From: NBLH01 sp050296515
GTDB taxonomy: Bacteria; Bacteroidota; Bacteroidia; Bacteroidales; NBLH01
Direction: 5' to 3'
Assembly (NCBI GenBank): GCA_050296515.1
Contig: JBNKRJ010000008.1
Coordinates: forward strand, 1 to 64,000
Length of the DNA: 64,000 bases
Shown here: positions 8,717-18,511 of the stretch, in pieces
Numbering within the stretch: position 1 is the stretch's first letter
Layout of the letters: every line of letters begins with the position of its first letter
Notes under the pieces: model-generated
What the model was told of the DNA's origin: nothing
The model's database searches: none
Seen by the model: only the letters and a program-made list of their open reading frames with translations
Program-made: the position numbers and the translations under genes

Positions 8717-10734
8717 TGAAACGAATCAATACTTTTGCCCAAATTGGCCTTTTACATTTAATGTTTCTGTTTGGCTTAAATACCTGGGCACAGGAAAAGG
8801 CACCAGTGATGGTCGAAGATTTTAAACCCGCTTCTACCAATCAAATGGAGAGTGAATACCCTCAGGTAAACTCAGAAGGTTGTGTCAGGGTGCGCATTAA
8901 AGCCCCTGAAGCTAAAAGTGTCTTATTAAATGTCAGTGGGATCAAATACCCCTTGACCAAAGACAAACAAGGTGTTTGGATGGGCACATCGGAACCGCTG
9001 GACGAAGGCAACCACTATTACGGGCTTGTCATTGATGGCGCTGAGGTGCCTGATCCGGGCAGCACCTTCATCTTTGGTTCCGGTGCATGGCGAAACAATA
9101 TCGAAATACCGGCTGAAGATCAGGATTTCTATGCCCTGAAAAATGTACCACACGGCCAGTTACGGGAAATATACTATTATGGCAATACCAGCAAGGCCAT
9201 CCGGCATTGTTTTGTATATACCCCACCTGATTATAATAAGGATGTGACCAAACGCTATCCGGTGCTGTATTTGCAACACGGTTATCGCGAGGGTGAAAGC
9301 GGCTGGAGCGACCAGGGGCATGCCGGCCTGATTATGGACAACCTTATTGCCGAAGGAAGGTCCAACCCATTTATAATTGTGACGGAAAACGGTGGTATCA
9401 CGGACGATTTGAGCAAACAAGGGGGATTGGACGGATTCGATTGGGGAAAATTTGAACACATTCTTCTTGAAGATGTAATTACGTATATTGATTCCAATTT
9501 CCGCACCATAGCGGATCAATCGCATAGGGCAATGGCTGGCTTATCAATGGGCGGTATGCAAACCAAAAACATCACCCTAGCCAATCCCGACATGTTTTCG
9601 TATATTGGTCTATTCAGTGGTGGTAGCATTTCCAAAGAAGATATGGATAAAGTTCCCGGGTTCAAGGACAAGTTTAAACTTGTATTTGTGAGTTACGGGA
9701 GTCGCGAACTTGACGGAGACCATCATGTTTTTGGTGGTGATCCCAAGGTGAACACCGATGCGCTCAAACAAGCCGGTGTCAATAGCACGTTTTATGTATC
9801 GCCGAATACTGCTCACGAATGGCAGAGCTGGAGGCGCAGTTTACACGAGTTTGCACCTTTGCTGTTCCGCGATGATGCGCCTGGTGCCAGAAGAGGCGGT
9901 TTTGGCGAACCGGTAGAGCTGGGACCAGACGATAAGCCTGCCTTTGATGATCCACCTGCCGGATTCCGCGACAAACGAGATGTTCCACATGGTACCATTG
10001 CAAAAGTACAATACGACTCCAAGACTCTTGCTACACAGCGAGAAATGCTGGTTTACACCCCTCCAGGTTATTCGGCAGACAAAAAGTATCCGGTAATCTA
10101 TTTGCTGCATGGCCTGAATTCGGATGCTGGTCAATGGCCATACTGGGTCCGGGCTGACTATGTCGTCGATAACCTACAGGCCGATGGCAAGATCGGACCG
10201 GTGATCATGGTATTTCCAAATTGCAATACAAATATGACAGTGGATAATCCCAAGCCTGATGAGAAGGAGGAGCGAGAAAACGGCTACAAAGGATATGGCG
10301 TATCTTTTGAAAACGACCTGCTCCAGGATATTATTCCTTACATCGAGTCGCATTATTCAGTTTATACCGACCGTGATCACCGTGTACTCACAGGGCTGTC
10401 GATGGGCGGTGGTCAATCGCTGAACATCGGCCTTTCGCATATCAATATGTTTGCTTATGTAGCGGGAATGTCATCTGCCCCGAATACCAACCAATTCGGA
10501 GGGCTTTCCAACTCCCCTCTGTTGTCTGACCCGGATGCCGCCAAAGAGCAACTCAAGTTGCTTTGGCTGGGATGTGGCAACAAGGACGCCCTGTTTAGTG
10601 TCAGCCAACGAGTGCATCGGTACCTGAAAGAACAAGGGGTACCACATGTTTGGCACGTGGACAGTAACGGTCACGACGATACCGAGTGGGCAAACAACCT
10701 GTATCTTTTTATCAGTCATATTTTCAATGAATAG
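8713..10734 (+). CDS. Tandem CE1-like bi-esterase with N-terminal CBM48/E-set domain
   Basis: Secreted 673-aa protein with two complete esterase-D/CE1-like domains in one chain. After a signal peptide ending near TWAQ comes an E-set/CBM48-like domain (about 45-130: VRVRIKAPEAKSVLLNVSG), common in front of feruloyl esterases. Domain 1 (about 140-395): nucleophile Ser278 in AGLSMGGMQT and His368 in TAHEWQSWR. A linker of about 25 residues rich in Gly, Pro and Asp follows. Domain 2 (about 420-673): Ser563 in TGLSMGGGQS and His654 in NGHDDTEW. Both triads look intact. Feruloyl or acetyl ester hydrolysis on arabinoxylan or pectin side chains is likely; which domain does which is unknown. Overlaps the upstream GH29 stop by 4 bp. 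Confidence 0.9.
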   Translation: MMKRINTFAQIGLLHLMFLFGLNTWAQEKAPVMVEDFKPASTNQMESEYPQVNSEGCVRVRIKAPEAKSVLLNVSGIKYPLTKDKQGVWMGTSEPLDEGNHYYGLVIDGAEVPDPGSTFIFGSGAWRNNIEIPAEDQDFYALKNVPHGQLREIYYYGNTSKAIRHCFVYTPPDYNKDVTKRYPVLYLQHGYREGESGWSDQGHAGLIMDNLIAEGRSNPFIIVTENGGITDDLSKQGGLDGFDWGKFEHILLEDVITYIDSNFRTIADQSHRAMAGLSMGGMQTKNITLANPDMFSYIGLFSGGSISKEDMDKVPGFKDKFKLVFVSYGSRELDGDHHVFGGDPKVNTDALKQAGVNSTFYVSPNTAHEWQSWRRSLHEFAPLLFRDDAPGARRGGFGEPVELGPDDKPAFDDPPAGFRDKRDVPHGTIAKVQYDSKTLATQREMLVYTPPGYSADKKYPVIYLLHGLNSDAGQWPYWVRADYVVDNLQADGKIGPVIMVFPNCNTNMTVDNPKPDEKEERENGYKGYGVSFENDLLQDIIPYIESHYSVYTDRDHRVLTGLSMGGGQSLNIGLSHINMFAYVAGMSSAPNTNQFGGLSNSPLLSDPDAAKEQLKLLWLGCGNKDALFSVSQRVHRYLKEQGVPHVWHVDSNGHDDTEWANNLYLFISHIFNE

Positions 10735-11111
10735 ATACGATTTAAAAGATGTTTTGGTGCTCACTCCTGGTTAAGGTATGGGGGAAAATCATGTGTTGGC
10801 GTGGTGACTCCATAAATAGTTATGCTTTTAACGGTTTATTGGAAATAAAATAGAGGAGTAGTGATTTATCTAAATATAGATTTCTTAGAAGTTTAAAATT
10901 ATTATATTTGAGAGACTTTTTATTGTATCGGGCTTAATACTTTAGAGTTCCGTTAAGGGAATTAGCCTGGCTATTACAGTCTCATCCCTGATAATAAAAT
11001 CAATGTTTCGTTCTTTTACGGGCAGAGCAAGACTACCGGGTGCTGGTATCTTCAAGTAAATTAAGCTAATACTTGATCATGTTTCTGAAATTATTCAATT
11101 TATCAATTAGA
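10735..11111 (+). promoter_or_regulatory. Intergenic region upstream of LacZ-type GH2, with possible promoter
   Basis: No gene is recognised in these 377 bases. TATATTTG at 10903-10910 matches the Bacteroidota -7 consensus TAnnTTTG, but no convincing -33 box sits upstream. The gap breaks the tight run of overlapping genes before it, so a new transcript probably starts here. Short open stretches around 10940-11060 could be remnants of a lost gene but match nothing I recognise. Confidence 0.3.
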
Positions 11112-14100
11112 ATGAATTTAATGAAACAGACTATAAACATGATAAAAAAATTTCTATTCATATTTGCTGTTTTTGCAGTTACTTCCCCCCAACTTGAAGC
11201 GCAAACGCTCAACGATTGGGAAAACCCGGATATTAACGGGATAAACAAGGAACAGCCTCATGCCTATGGTTTTCTGGCAGACAAAAAGGCAAACAATCCA
11301 ATGATCCAGTCGCTTAACGGTATCTGGAAGTTCAAATGGTCGCCCGACCCGCAATTACGACCGGCAGATTTTTACAAAGTAGATTATTCGGTTGAGAAAT
11401 GGAATGACATTGTGGTTCCCGGAAACTGGGAGCTACAGGGATTTGGCACACCAATCTATACAAATATAGCTTTCCCCTTCAAGTCCGACCTGCCCAAAGT
11501 TACCAGTAAACCAGAAAAATATTATACGAGTTTTCTTGAACGAAATCCTATTGGTAGTTATAAAACAAGCTTTACCATTTCCAAAAACTGGGAAAATAAG
11601 CAGGTATTCCTAAATTTCGGCGGAGTGCAATCGGCATTTTATGTATGGGTGAACGGGAAAAAAGTAGGGTATAGCGAAAATTCCATGTCACCGGCTGAAT
11701 TTGACATAACAGCTTATATCCGAAATGGCGAAAACAATCTGGCCGTGGAAGTTTATAAATATTGCGATGGAAGTTATCTGGAAGATCAGGACATGTGGCG
11801 GTTAAGCGGTATTTTCAGGGATGTTGATTTAATTGCCCGTCCTAAAACCTTTATTAGCGATTTTTTTGTGAAAGCTGAGCCTGGCAGTTCTTTTGAAAAC
11901 GCAAATGTTTCTGTTGAGCTGAAAATTGACAACCGCTCGAAAAATGCTGTTTCAGGCTTGTATGCAGATGCTGAGATTACAGGTTATTCCGCACAAGGCG
12001 ATTGGATTGATTTCTCATTTGCCGGAAAAGTTCCCGTGGTCCAAAAGTCAAAACAAGCGTCGCTCGAGTTGAACGCATTACTAAAACAGCCACAGCTTTG
12101 GTCAGCCGAAAAGCCCGATTTATATCATCTTACTTTAAAGCTTAAAAATAAAAAGAATGAGATCGTAGATAAAGCCGAATGTTATTTTGGCGTCCGTAAA
12201 ATTGAAGTCCGGGGAGATGTGTTTTACGTCAATGACAAAGCTGTGAAACTCAAAGGAGTGAACCGGCACGAGCACCACCCCCGTACAGGGAAACATCTGA
12301 GTAGGAATATCATGATCCGTGATTTGGAGCTGATGAAACAGGCTAATATCAACATGATCCGGACCTGCCATTATCCAGACGACCCCTTATTTTATGAGCT
12401 TTGCGACCAATACGGCTTTTATGTAATGGACGAGGCGAACCAGGAATCGCATGGTTTCGGGATAAGGAATAAAGTGATTGGAGACAACCCAATGTGGACA
12501 AAATCCCATGTCGAAAGGGCTGTTTCGTTGGTACAGCGCGACAAAAACCATCCCTGTGTTATCTTCTGGTCGTTGGGAAATGAAGGAGGCCATGGACAAT
12601 GTCTTAAAGCTATGGCGGATACCATTATAAAACTGGATAGTAGCCGTTTGGTTTATTCCGATACCTACCGCGAGATTTCTGCTGTGTACGACGAAGGCTA
12701 CCTTCATCCTGCCGATTTAAAGAAATTGGGCGAAAGGATAACAGACAAACCTGTTTTCATGCGCGAATATCTTCATACAATGGGCAATTCAGGCGGAAAC
12801 CTTCAGGAATATTGGGATGTGATATATGCAGATTCAAGCCTTACCGGTGCTGCTATCTGGGACTTGGTAGACCAGGGTATTGCAAAAAAAACAGACGGTT
12901 CTCCAGTTCGCTACGGCAAGCAACCAGATGATTTAAGCCTTAATGATGATGAATTTTGGGCGTATGGTGGCGATTTTGGCGATCAGCCCAATGATGGGGC
13001 TTTCTGTATTAACGGGCTAATAGGGTCCAACAGGATTCCGCATCCGCATTATTACCAGATTCAGAAAGTATATCAGTACATTGATTTTACCCTGGAGAAT
13101 GCGGCCCTGCTAAAACTAAAAGTGACCAACAGGTATGATTTTACTTCTACCGATAAATTCGATTTGGTATACGCGTTTCTGGTGAATGGGAAAGTAACTT
13201 CAAGCGGATTATTAAAATGTCCGCAAGTTTCCCCTGGGCAATCCTATGAGGTTTCAATTGATATGCCCAAAGAGTATGACAGTTGGAGCGGTGAAGTTTT
13301 TCTGAATGTTTATGCACGCTTAAGAAAACCTGCTTTGTGGGCTGAAACCGGTTTTACCGTAGCACGCGAGCAGTTTGTACTCAAAACCGAAAAAACTCAA
13401 AAAATTGAAGCGGCGGGAAATACAGCTGTTGTTATTGAAACCAGTTCGGACATTTTGGTTCAGACAGACAGCGTGAAATTTAATTTTGATAAAAAGAATG
13501 GGGCATTAACTAGTTGGAAGGAGGACGATAAAGAGTTGCTCTTGGGTAGCCTGGAACCTTACTTCTGGAAACCAGCGAACGATAACCAAAAAAGTAATGG
13601 CTATGAACAACGGCTCGGAAAGTGGAAAAATGCAGCAGCTACCAGGCAGGTAGAAAATATTCAAATTCAAAAATTGTTGGGATTGACAATTATAACTTTC
13701 GACATGAACCTTCCTGATATAGGCGCTTCTTATAAATTAACCTATACAGTGAACGGGATTGGAAAATTGCAGGTTGAAGCATCATATATTCCAAAATCTG
13801 ACGATATTCCCCTGATACCCAAGTTTGGTATGCGTATGAGGCTACGATCAGAATTAAATATGGTTAATTGGTATGGGCGGGGACCTTTCGAGAATTATCC
13901 CGACAGAAAAACTGGCTGTCTGGTTGGTTTATATGAATTGAAACTAGAAAATTTCATAACCAAATATGTAGCTCCCCAAGATAATGCCAACCGTTGCGAT
14001 GTACGGTGGCTTGAATTTTCTGGTCAAAAAACAGGTAGTGTAAAAGTAACAGGTCTACAACCACTCTGTTTCCGTGCTTGGCCTTATACCGAGGATGATT

Positions 14101-14285
14101 TGGAAAAAACTCGCCACGATTACCAATTGCCTGAACGGAATTTTATAAACCTGAATATTGATTTAAATATACACGGTGTTGGTGGCGATGATAGCTGGGG
14201 AGCTAAAACCATGGATAGATACACTTATCCGGGTAACAAACCATATAAGTATGGCTTTATTCTAGAGTATGTAACAAGAAAATAA
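11112..14285 (+). CDS. GH2 LacZ-type beta-galactosidase, copy 1
   Basis: Large secreted beta-galactosidase of family GH2. I place the start at ATG 11112; ATG 11139 (MIKKFLFIFAVFAV...) would give a compact signal peptide, and the TTG at 11073 is unlikely. Domains: sugar-binding (to ~240), Ig-like, TIM barrel, second Ig-like, and a C-terminal Bgal-small-N domain. Key sites: CDGSYLEDQDMWRLSG, RHEHHP, DEANQESHG (magnesium-site Glu and His kept), acid/base Glu in WSLGNEGGHG (codon 12582), nucleophile Glu in MREYLHTMGNS (codon 12765). Family-typical EYAHAMGNS and WDWVDQ are altered to EYLHTMGNS and WDLVDQ, while the paralogue at 18931 keeps both, so substrate binding may differ. Catalytic residues are intact. 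Confidence 0.93.
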   Translation: MNLMKQTINMIKKFLFIFAVFAVTSPQLEAQTLNDWENPDINGINKEQPHAYGFLADKKANNPMIQSLNGIWKFKWSPDPQLRPADFYKVDYSVEKWNDIVVPGNWELQGFGTPIYTNIAFPFKSDLPKVTSKPEKYYTSFLERNPIGSYKTSFTISKNWENKQVFLNFGGVQSAFYVWVNGKKVGYSENSMSPAEFDITAYIRNGENNLAVEVYKYCDGSYLEDQDMWRLSGIFRDVDLIARPKTFISDFFVKAEPGSSFENANVSVELKIDNRSKNAVSGLYADAEITGYSAQGDWIDFSFAGKVPVVQKSKQASLELNALLKQPQLWSAEKPDLYHLTLKLKNKKNEIVDKAECYFGVRKIEVRGDVFYVNDKAVKLKGVNRHEHHPRTGKHLSRNIMIRDLELMKQANINMIRTCHYPDDPLFYELCDQYGFYVMDEANQESHGFGIRNKVIGDNPMWTKSHVERAVSLVQRDKNHPCVIFWSLGNEGGHGQCLKAMADTIIKLDSSRLVYSDTYREISAVYDEGYLHPADLKKLGERITDKPVFMREYLHTMGNSGGNLQEYWDVIYADSSLTGAAIWDLVDQGIAKKTDGSPVRYGKQPDDLSLNDDEFWAYGGDFGDQPNDGAFCINGLIGSNRIPHPHYYQIQKVYQYIDFTLENAALLKLKVTNRYDFTSTDKFDLVYAFLVNGKVTSSGLLKCPQVSPGQSYEVSIDMPKEYDSWSGEVFLNVYARLRKPALWAETGFTVAREQFVLKTEKTQKIEAAGNTAVVIETSSDILVQTDSVKFNFDKKNGALTSWKEDDKELLLGSLEPYFWKPANDNQKSNGYEQRLGKWKNAAATRQVENIQIQKLLGLTIITFDMNLPDIGASYKLTYTVNGIGKLQVEASYIPKSDDIPLIPKFGMRMRLRSELNMVNWYGRGPFENYPDRKTGCLVGLYELKLENFITKYVAPQDNANRCDVRWLEFSGQKTGSVKVTGLQPLCFRAWPYTEDDLEKTRHDYQLPERNFINLNIDLNIHGVGGDDSWGAKTMDRYTYPGNKPYKYGFILEYVTRK

Positions 14286-14330
14286 TGATAAAATATTAAT
14301 TATTAATAATTAAACAAATACCAAATACAA

Positions 14331-16775
14331 ATGTACTGTCAACTATTTCAAAGCATTAAATATCTGACTAAGGTCAGATCAGCTGTTAAAAAAGGTGATT
14401 CTTACCTATCTCATTTAATAGTATTGTTAGTAGTTTTCCTGATGTCGTTTAATTTAAACGCACAGGAAACTATTCAGGTGAACTCGACAACGCGTGAGAT
14501 GATTGTTTATGCACCTCCGGGAATTGAACAGAACAGGCCGCTGGTTATTTCTATGCATGGGCTGAGTCAAACAATGAATGATCAAGTAAATCAAACGCAA
14601 TTTAAAAAGGTTGCCGAGGCGAATAACTTTGTCATTGTTTTTCCACAGGCGATAGACAATTCCTGGCAGCTTTGGGGAACAGGCGACACCGACTTTATTC
14701 TGGCCATTATTGATGAAATGAATACCCGCTATGGGATTGATCGTGACCGGGTTTACCTTTCCGGCTTTTCCATGGGAGGTATGATGACTTATTATGCTGC
14801 TACCCAAATAGCAGATAATATTGCAGCATTTGCTCCAGTAACAGGGTTTCTAATGGATGGGCCAAATACCAATAGCTCAAGGCCAATTCCAATAATTCAT
14901 GTACATGGTATGGACGATACATATGTACCATACAGCAGGGTACAAGAATGTTTGGATGCATGGATTGAAAGGAACGGTTGCCCCACGACACCTGAGGTTA
15001 TACAGCCATATCCTGCAAACAATACAGAAACCCAAACATCAAAGAAACATTGGGGACCAGGTAAAGAAGGGGTTGAAATTGAATTTATAAGCTTAGAAGG
15101 TGTAGGCCACTGGTATAAAGATGATCCTAATAGTGTGTTTACCAGCCAGGAAATTTGGAACTTTTGTAAGAAATTTTCACTTAAAATGGGGGTTCCTGAA
15201 TTCATATATGCTTCTGTAACCGAAAGTAATCCTAAACAAATTCAGGTAAATTTAAGTGAAGAGATTGCAGATTCGAGTTACTTCCATGGCTTTGCTGTGA
15301 ACGTTGATAATGCGTCCGTAACAATTGATAATGTTGTTATGCTCAATACAAATCAGTTAATAATAAATCTGGGGAATAGCTTACAAAAAGACAATGACAT
15401 TACATTATCGTATAGTAATGGGAATGTATTTTCTACTTCGGGAAAGCAACTGATAAGCTTTAGCGATACTTTGGTTGATAACCTGCTTAAAGGTGCTTCT
15501 CCAAGGATAGTTGAATTAACAACCAATGAAAATGGCGACACACTTGCGGCAAGGTTCAATATGAAGATGCAAAATCCTTCTGATATTTCTACATTGGCCC
15601 TAAATGCTGAATACAACGGTCAAACAAATGTTCCTATTCTTCAAAGTTCATTTCTTAATAATGATTCTACCGTTTTAGTATTCACTCTTGGTGATCAGGT
15701 TTATAGAGACTATGCACTTTCATTAACTTATGCAGGTAGCAATATTATTTCAAAAGATAACGGTATACTGAAATCATTTTCTGGTTTGCAGGTAACCAAC
15801 AATTCAAATGGTTTACCAGTGCATATTAATTCCGGAGAATTAAAAACCGATGGTATCACGCTTTCATTGGAATTCTCAAAGCCAATGGCAAAGGTGTCAG
15901 GTCAACCCGATAATTTAACCCTTGATGTTAATGGGAATACTATTTCAATTAAGTCTGTTTCTGCTATCAATAATACGTTAGAGCTTACACTGTTGGAAAG
16001 TATTCATTACGATGATGTTGTAAAGGCAAGTTACACTCCTGGAAAAATAACTGCCGCTGATAATGGTCCCCTGGAAGCATTTAGCAATTTGGACATTACA
16101 AACCAGGTAAGCGAACCAGCCTGGATATCTATCCCGGGTAAAATAGAGGCTGAAAACTACACCTTTATTTCAGGAATGCAAGCCGAAACAACCGGGGATG
16201 AAGGAGGTGGACAAAACCTGGGCTACATTGGTAGCGGTAGCTGGGTAGAATATGCCATTGAAAATAACACATCTAAAACCGATTATCAAATTTCTTTCCG
16301 AATTGCGGCACCAGAAACAGGGGGGGTAATTGACTTTTATATTGACGATAAAAACGTTGGTAATGTTACTGCTCCAAAAACGGGCGATTGGCAGGTTTAC
16401 CAATCTGTTGCTGAAAATATTAATATCGAAGAAGGAAGACACTATTTAAAAATAGTAGCAACAACGGCCGGTTTTAACTTAAATTACATGGATATTAACG
16501 GCACACAAACGAGCTTCCAAAAAATTACTGAAGCGAATATAATCATTTATCCAAATCCTGCATCAAACGAGTTGATTGTAAATTCTGTTGATTTTCAACA
16601 CAATAGAATTGAGGTTTTTGATGTAAGAGGCAACCGGCTGCTCAACCTTGCAACAAGAGGAGAACCTGTTTTGCATATCCCAATTAATTTGTCCAATGGT
16701 GTATATATGGTTAAAATTAGCAATGAAATGCAATATAAACTCAATAAAATTATTGTAGCCAATAAATTGGATTAA
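14331..16775 (+). CDS. Multidomain esterase: CE1/PHB-depolymerase-like + Ig-like repeats + CBM6 + T9SS
   Basis: Secreted 814-aa carbohydrate esterase. A long n-region precedes a hydrophobic signal ending FNLNAQ (about residue 44). The esterase domain (about 50-285) has STREMIVYAPPG, SMHGLSQ, nucleophile Ser147 in SGFSMGGM, Asp196 in HGMDDTYVP and His260 in GVGHWYKDD. Three SwmB-like beta-sandwich repeats of about 95-105 residues (290-595) follow, each alternating phrases like ITLSYSNG, ALSLTYAG and VKASYTPG. A CBM6 domain (about 600-725: GKIEAENYTF, GSGSWVEYAI, GRHYLKIV) and a T9SS sorting domain (IIIYPNPASNELIV) end the protein. It should be a surface or extracellular enzyme that binds its polymer. 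The acyl group removed is not predictable. Confidence 0.9.
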   Translation: MYCQLFQSIKYLTKVRSAVKKGDSYLSHLIVLLVVFLMSFNLNAQETIQVNSTTREMIVYAPPGIEQNRPLVISMHGLSQTMNDQVNQTQFKKVAEANNFVIVFPQAIDNSWQLWGTGDTDFILAIIDEMNTRYGIDRDRVYLSGFSMGGMMTYYAATQIADNIAAFAPVTGFLMDGPNTNSSRPIPIIHVHGMDDTYVPYSRVQECLDAWIERNGCPTTPEVIQPYPANNTETQTSKKHWGPGKEGVEIEFISLEGVGHWYKDDPNSVFTSQEIWNFCKKFSLKMGVPEFIYASVTESNPKQIQVNLSEEIADSSYFHGFAVNVDNASVTIDNVVMLNTNQLIINLGNSLQKDNDITLSYSNGNVFSTSGKQLISFSDTLVDNLLKGASPRIVELTTNENGDTLAARFNMKMQNPSDISTLALNAEYNGQTNVPILQSSFLNNDSTVLVFTLGDQVYRDYALSLTYAGSNIISKDNGILKSFSGLQVTNNSNGLPVHINSGELKTDGITLSLEFSKPMAKVSGQPDNLTLDVNGNTISIKSVSAINNTLELTLLESIHYDDVVKASYTPGKITAADNGPLEAFSNLDITNQVSEPAWISIPGKIEAENYTFISGMQAETTGDEGGGQNLGYIGSGSWVEYAIENNTSKTDYQISFRIAAPETGGVIDFYIDDKNVGNVTAPKTGDWQVYQSVAENINIEEGRHYLKIVATTAGFNLNYMDINGTQTSFQKITEANIIIYPNPASNELIVNSVDFQHNRIEVFDVRGNRLLNLATRGEPVLHIPINLSNGVYMVKISNEMQYKLNKIIVANKLD

Positions 16776-16916
16776 GAGTATATGTTATTAAGACTGAAAT
16801 CATTGTTGATTTTGAGCTTCGTATTAATAGCAACGCGATTGAACGATTAAAAATAGCAAAACGCAAATAAAAAATATAACAAATTAATTTTTAAATAATT
16901 TTCAAACAATAAAGTT

Positions 16917-17120
16917 ATGCACTCAACAATTTTGAGTATTGCTTTTGCCCTGCTATCGTTTAATACGTTTGCACAGGAAGATAAAATGGTAGTTGGAGAG
17001 TGTCCTTCCGTTGAAGAAATATATCCAATTAAAGGTAAAGTTAAATTATCAGCTAAAGACATTCGTTACAATCAGAAAGGAAATATCCTTTATGGCACTG
17101 TGCTTGGTCTTCCTATGTAG
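16917..17120 (+). pseudogene. Remnant of GH29 alpha-L-fucosidase (signal peptide joined to tail)
   Basis: A 67-codon frame encodes a signal peptide (MHSTILSIAFALLSFNTFAQ) followed directly by a piece resembling the C-terminal beta domain of GH29 enzymes: KLSAKDIRYNQKGNILYGTVLGLP. The intact GH29 gene at 7157 has the same tail pattern (YTKDDVRFTKSKDENILYVYLLGLP). The whole catalytic barrel is missing and the frame stops soon after LGLP, so this looks like a large internal deletion plus 3' truncation. It could be expressed as a small secreted peptide, but no function is evident. It is followed at once by a dispersed repeat (17131), whose insertion may have removed the 3' end. Confidence 0.7.
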
Positions 17121-17130
17121 GATATAAGCT

Positions 17131-17431
17131 TGAAACCCTCATAGAGGGATTAGCTTAGGCTAAACCCTTTGGGGTTTTTAAAGAAATTTAACTTAACGTA
17201 GTGTTCTCATGAGCGAAGCGAATAATCTTTCTACAGAAGAATATGTTTAACCTTGCTAAGCAAGCTCATGAATTCCATATAAATAGCTTAAGAAAAGTGA
17301 ATAAATATCAATTACTTAACTAAAATTTAAACAAATGAAACCCTCATAGAGGGATTTATAGAGAAACTTAATCGCTCTACAAAAGAATATGTTAAATATC
17401 AATTACTTAACTAAAATTTAAACAAATGAAA
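17131..17431 (+). repeat. Dispersed intergenic repeat family 1, two overlapping units
   Basis: The first unit (17131-17340) begins TGAAACCCTCATAGAGGG and ends ACTAAAATTTAAACAAATGAAA; a second, internally deleted unit (to 17431) starts in the same TGAAA. CCCTC-ATA-GAGGG is a perfect hairpin; CCCTTTGGGG followed by a T-run resembles an intrinsic terminator; CTTGCTAAGCAAG is a third hairpin. Related copies lie at 30593, 32009 and 41127. The last ATGAAA of the second unit is the start of the esterase gene at 17426. Confidence 0.9.
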
Positions 17432-18511
17432 AATATTAGCATGTTGTTGGTAACATTTATGGTTATCTTATTAAGTTGCACTAATAAGAATGAACTGTTT
17501 GTAAATTATTCGAACCCTGAAATAGAATATTGGGGTAGAATTGATACCGTTACGAACACAGGGGCCGAGCTTTACTGGTCTGGCACATCGATAAAATTGA
17601 ATTTCGAAGGAGAGAAGATTGGCGCAGTGATGAAGGACGAAACCGGAGATAATTATTACAATGTTATTATCGATAACGACAGCATTTCATTACTGAGGCC
17701 TGACACCACTAAACAATATTATCAATTAGCTTTGGGCCTGCAGGAAGGAAAGCACTCAATTGAAATTTTCAAACGCACAGAATGGGACAGGGGAAAAACA
17801 ACTTTTTATGGTTTCAGGATTAATAATAATGCTGAGATATTGCCAAAAGCTGCCCCCAAAAAGCGGAAAATCGAATTCTATGGAAATTCAATAACTGCTG
17901 GTTACGCTGTTGAAGATACTTCCGGGAGAGATCGGCCTGACAGTACTTTTACTAATAATTATCTAAGCTACTCAGCAATAACTGCTCGCCATTTCGATGC
18001 TGAATACCAGTGTATCTGTAAAAGTGGAATAGGGATAACTATTAGTTGGTTTTCTTTTATTATGCCCGATATTTATGATCGCCTGGCACCGGCGGACTCA
18101 ACTAGTAAATGGGATTTTTCGCTATATCAACCGGATATTGTCGTAATAAACCTGTTTCAGAACGACTCCTGGCTGGTTAATTTACCTGATAGAGATGATT
18201 TTAAAGCGAATTTTGGAACCAAAGCTCCGAGCGATGAATATTTAATTAATGCTTACCAGCAATTTGTTGCAAAGATCAGGAGCCATTATCCTGATGCCAG
18301 TATTATATGCGCCCTTGGTAGTATGGATGCTACCCGTGAAGGTTCTAAATGGCCTGGTTATATTAAACAAGCTGTTGAAAGATTGAATGATAACAAGTTA
18401 TACACCCATTTTTTCCCTTTTAAAGATACTCCGGGACACCCATCAGTAAAAGAACAGGAAGAAATGGCCAATAGCCTGGTTCAGTTTATCGATAAGAATA
18501 TTGAATGGTAG
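17426..18511 (+). CDS. CE2-like SGNH acetylesterase, lipoprotein
   Basis: 361-aa esterase resembling carbohydrate esterase family 2: an N-terminal jelly roll (about 30-140) followed by an SGNH hydrolase domain. Lipobox-like LLSCTN near residue 18 predicts a lipoprotein. SGNH blocks: EFYGNSITAGY with nucleophile Ser155, SGIGI for the glycine block, NLFQNDSW for the asparagine block, and DTPGHPSV with His338. CE2 enzymes deacetylate xylan, mannan or cello-oligosaccharides. The start codon and second codon (ATGAAA) coincide with the right end of the dispersed repeat, so its leader was supplied by that element. The 3' end overlaps the next frame by 7 bp. Confidence 0.88.
   Translation: MKNISMLLVTFMVILLSCTNKNELFVNYSNPEIEYWGRIDTVTNTGAELYWSGTSIKLNFEGEKIGAVMKDETGDNYYNVIIDNDSISLLRPDTTKQYYQLALGLQEGKHSIEIFKRTEWDRGKTTFYGFRINNNAEILPKAAPKKRKIEFYGNSITAGYAVEDTSGRDRPDSTFTNNYLSYSAITARHFDAEYQCICKSGIGITISWFSFIMPDIYDRLAPADSTSKWDFSLYQPDIVVINLFQNDSWLVNLPDRDDFKANFGTKAPSDEYLINAYQQFVAKIRSHYPDASIICALGSMDATREGSKWPGYIKQAVERLNDNKLYTHFFPFKDTPGHPSVKEQEEMANSLVQFIDKNIEW

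Noticed and set aside
10936..11070. Possible transposase or regulator remnant before LacZ copy 1
   Set aside because: Short frames such as VPLRELAWLLQSHP and VLLRAEQDYRVLVSS look protein-like but match no family I can name, and no inverted termini are seen.
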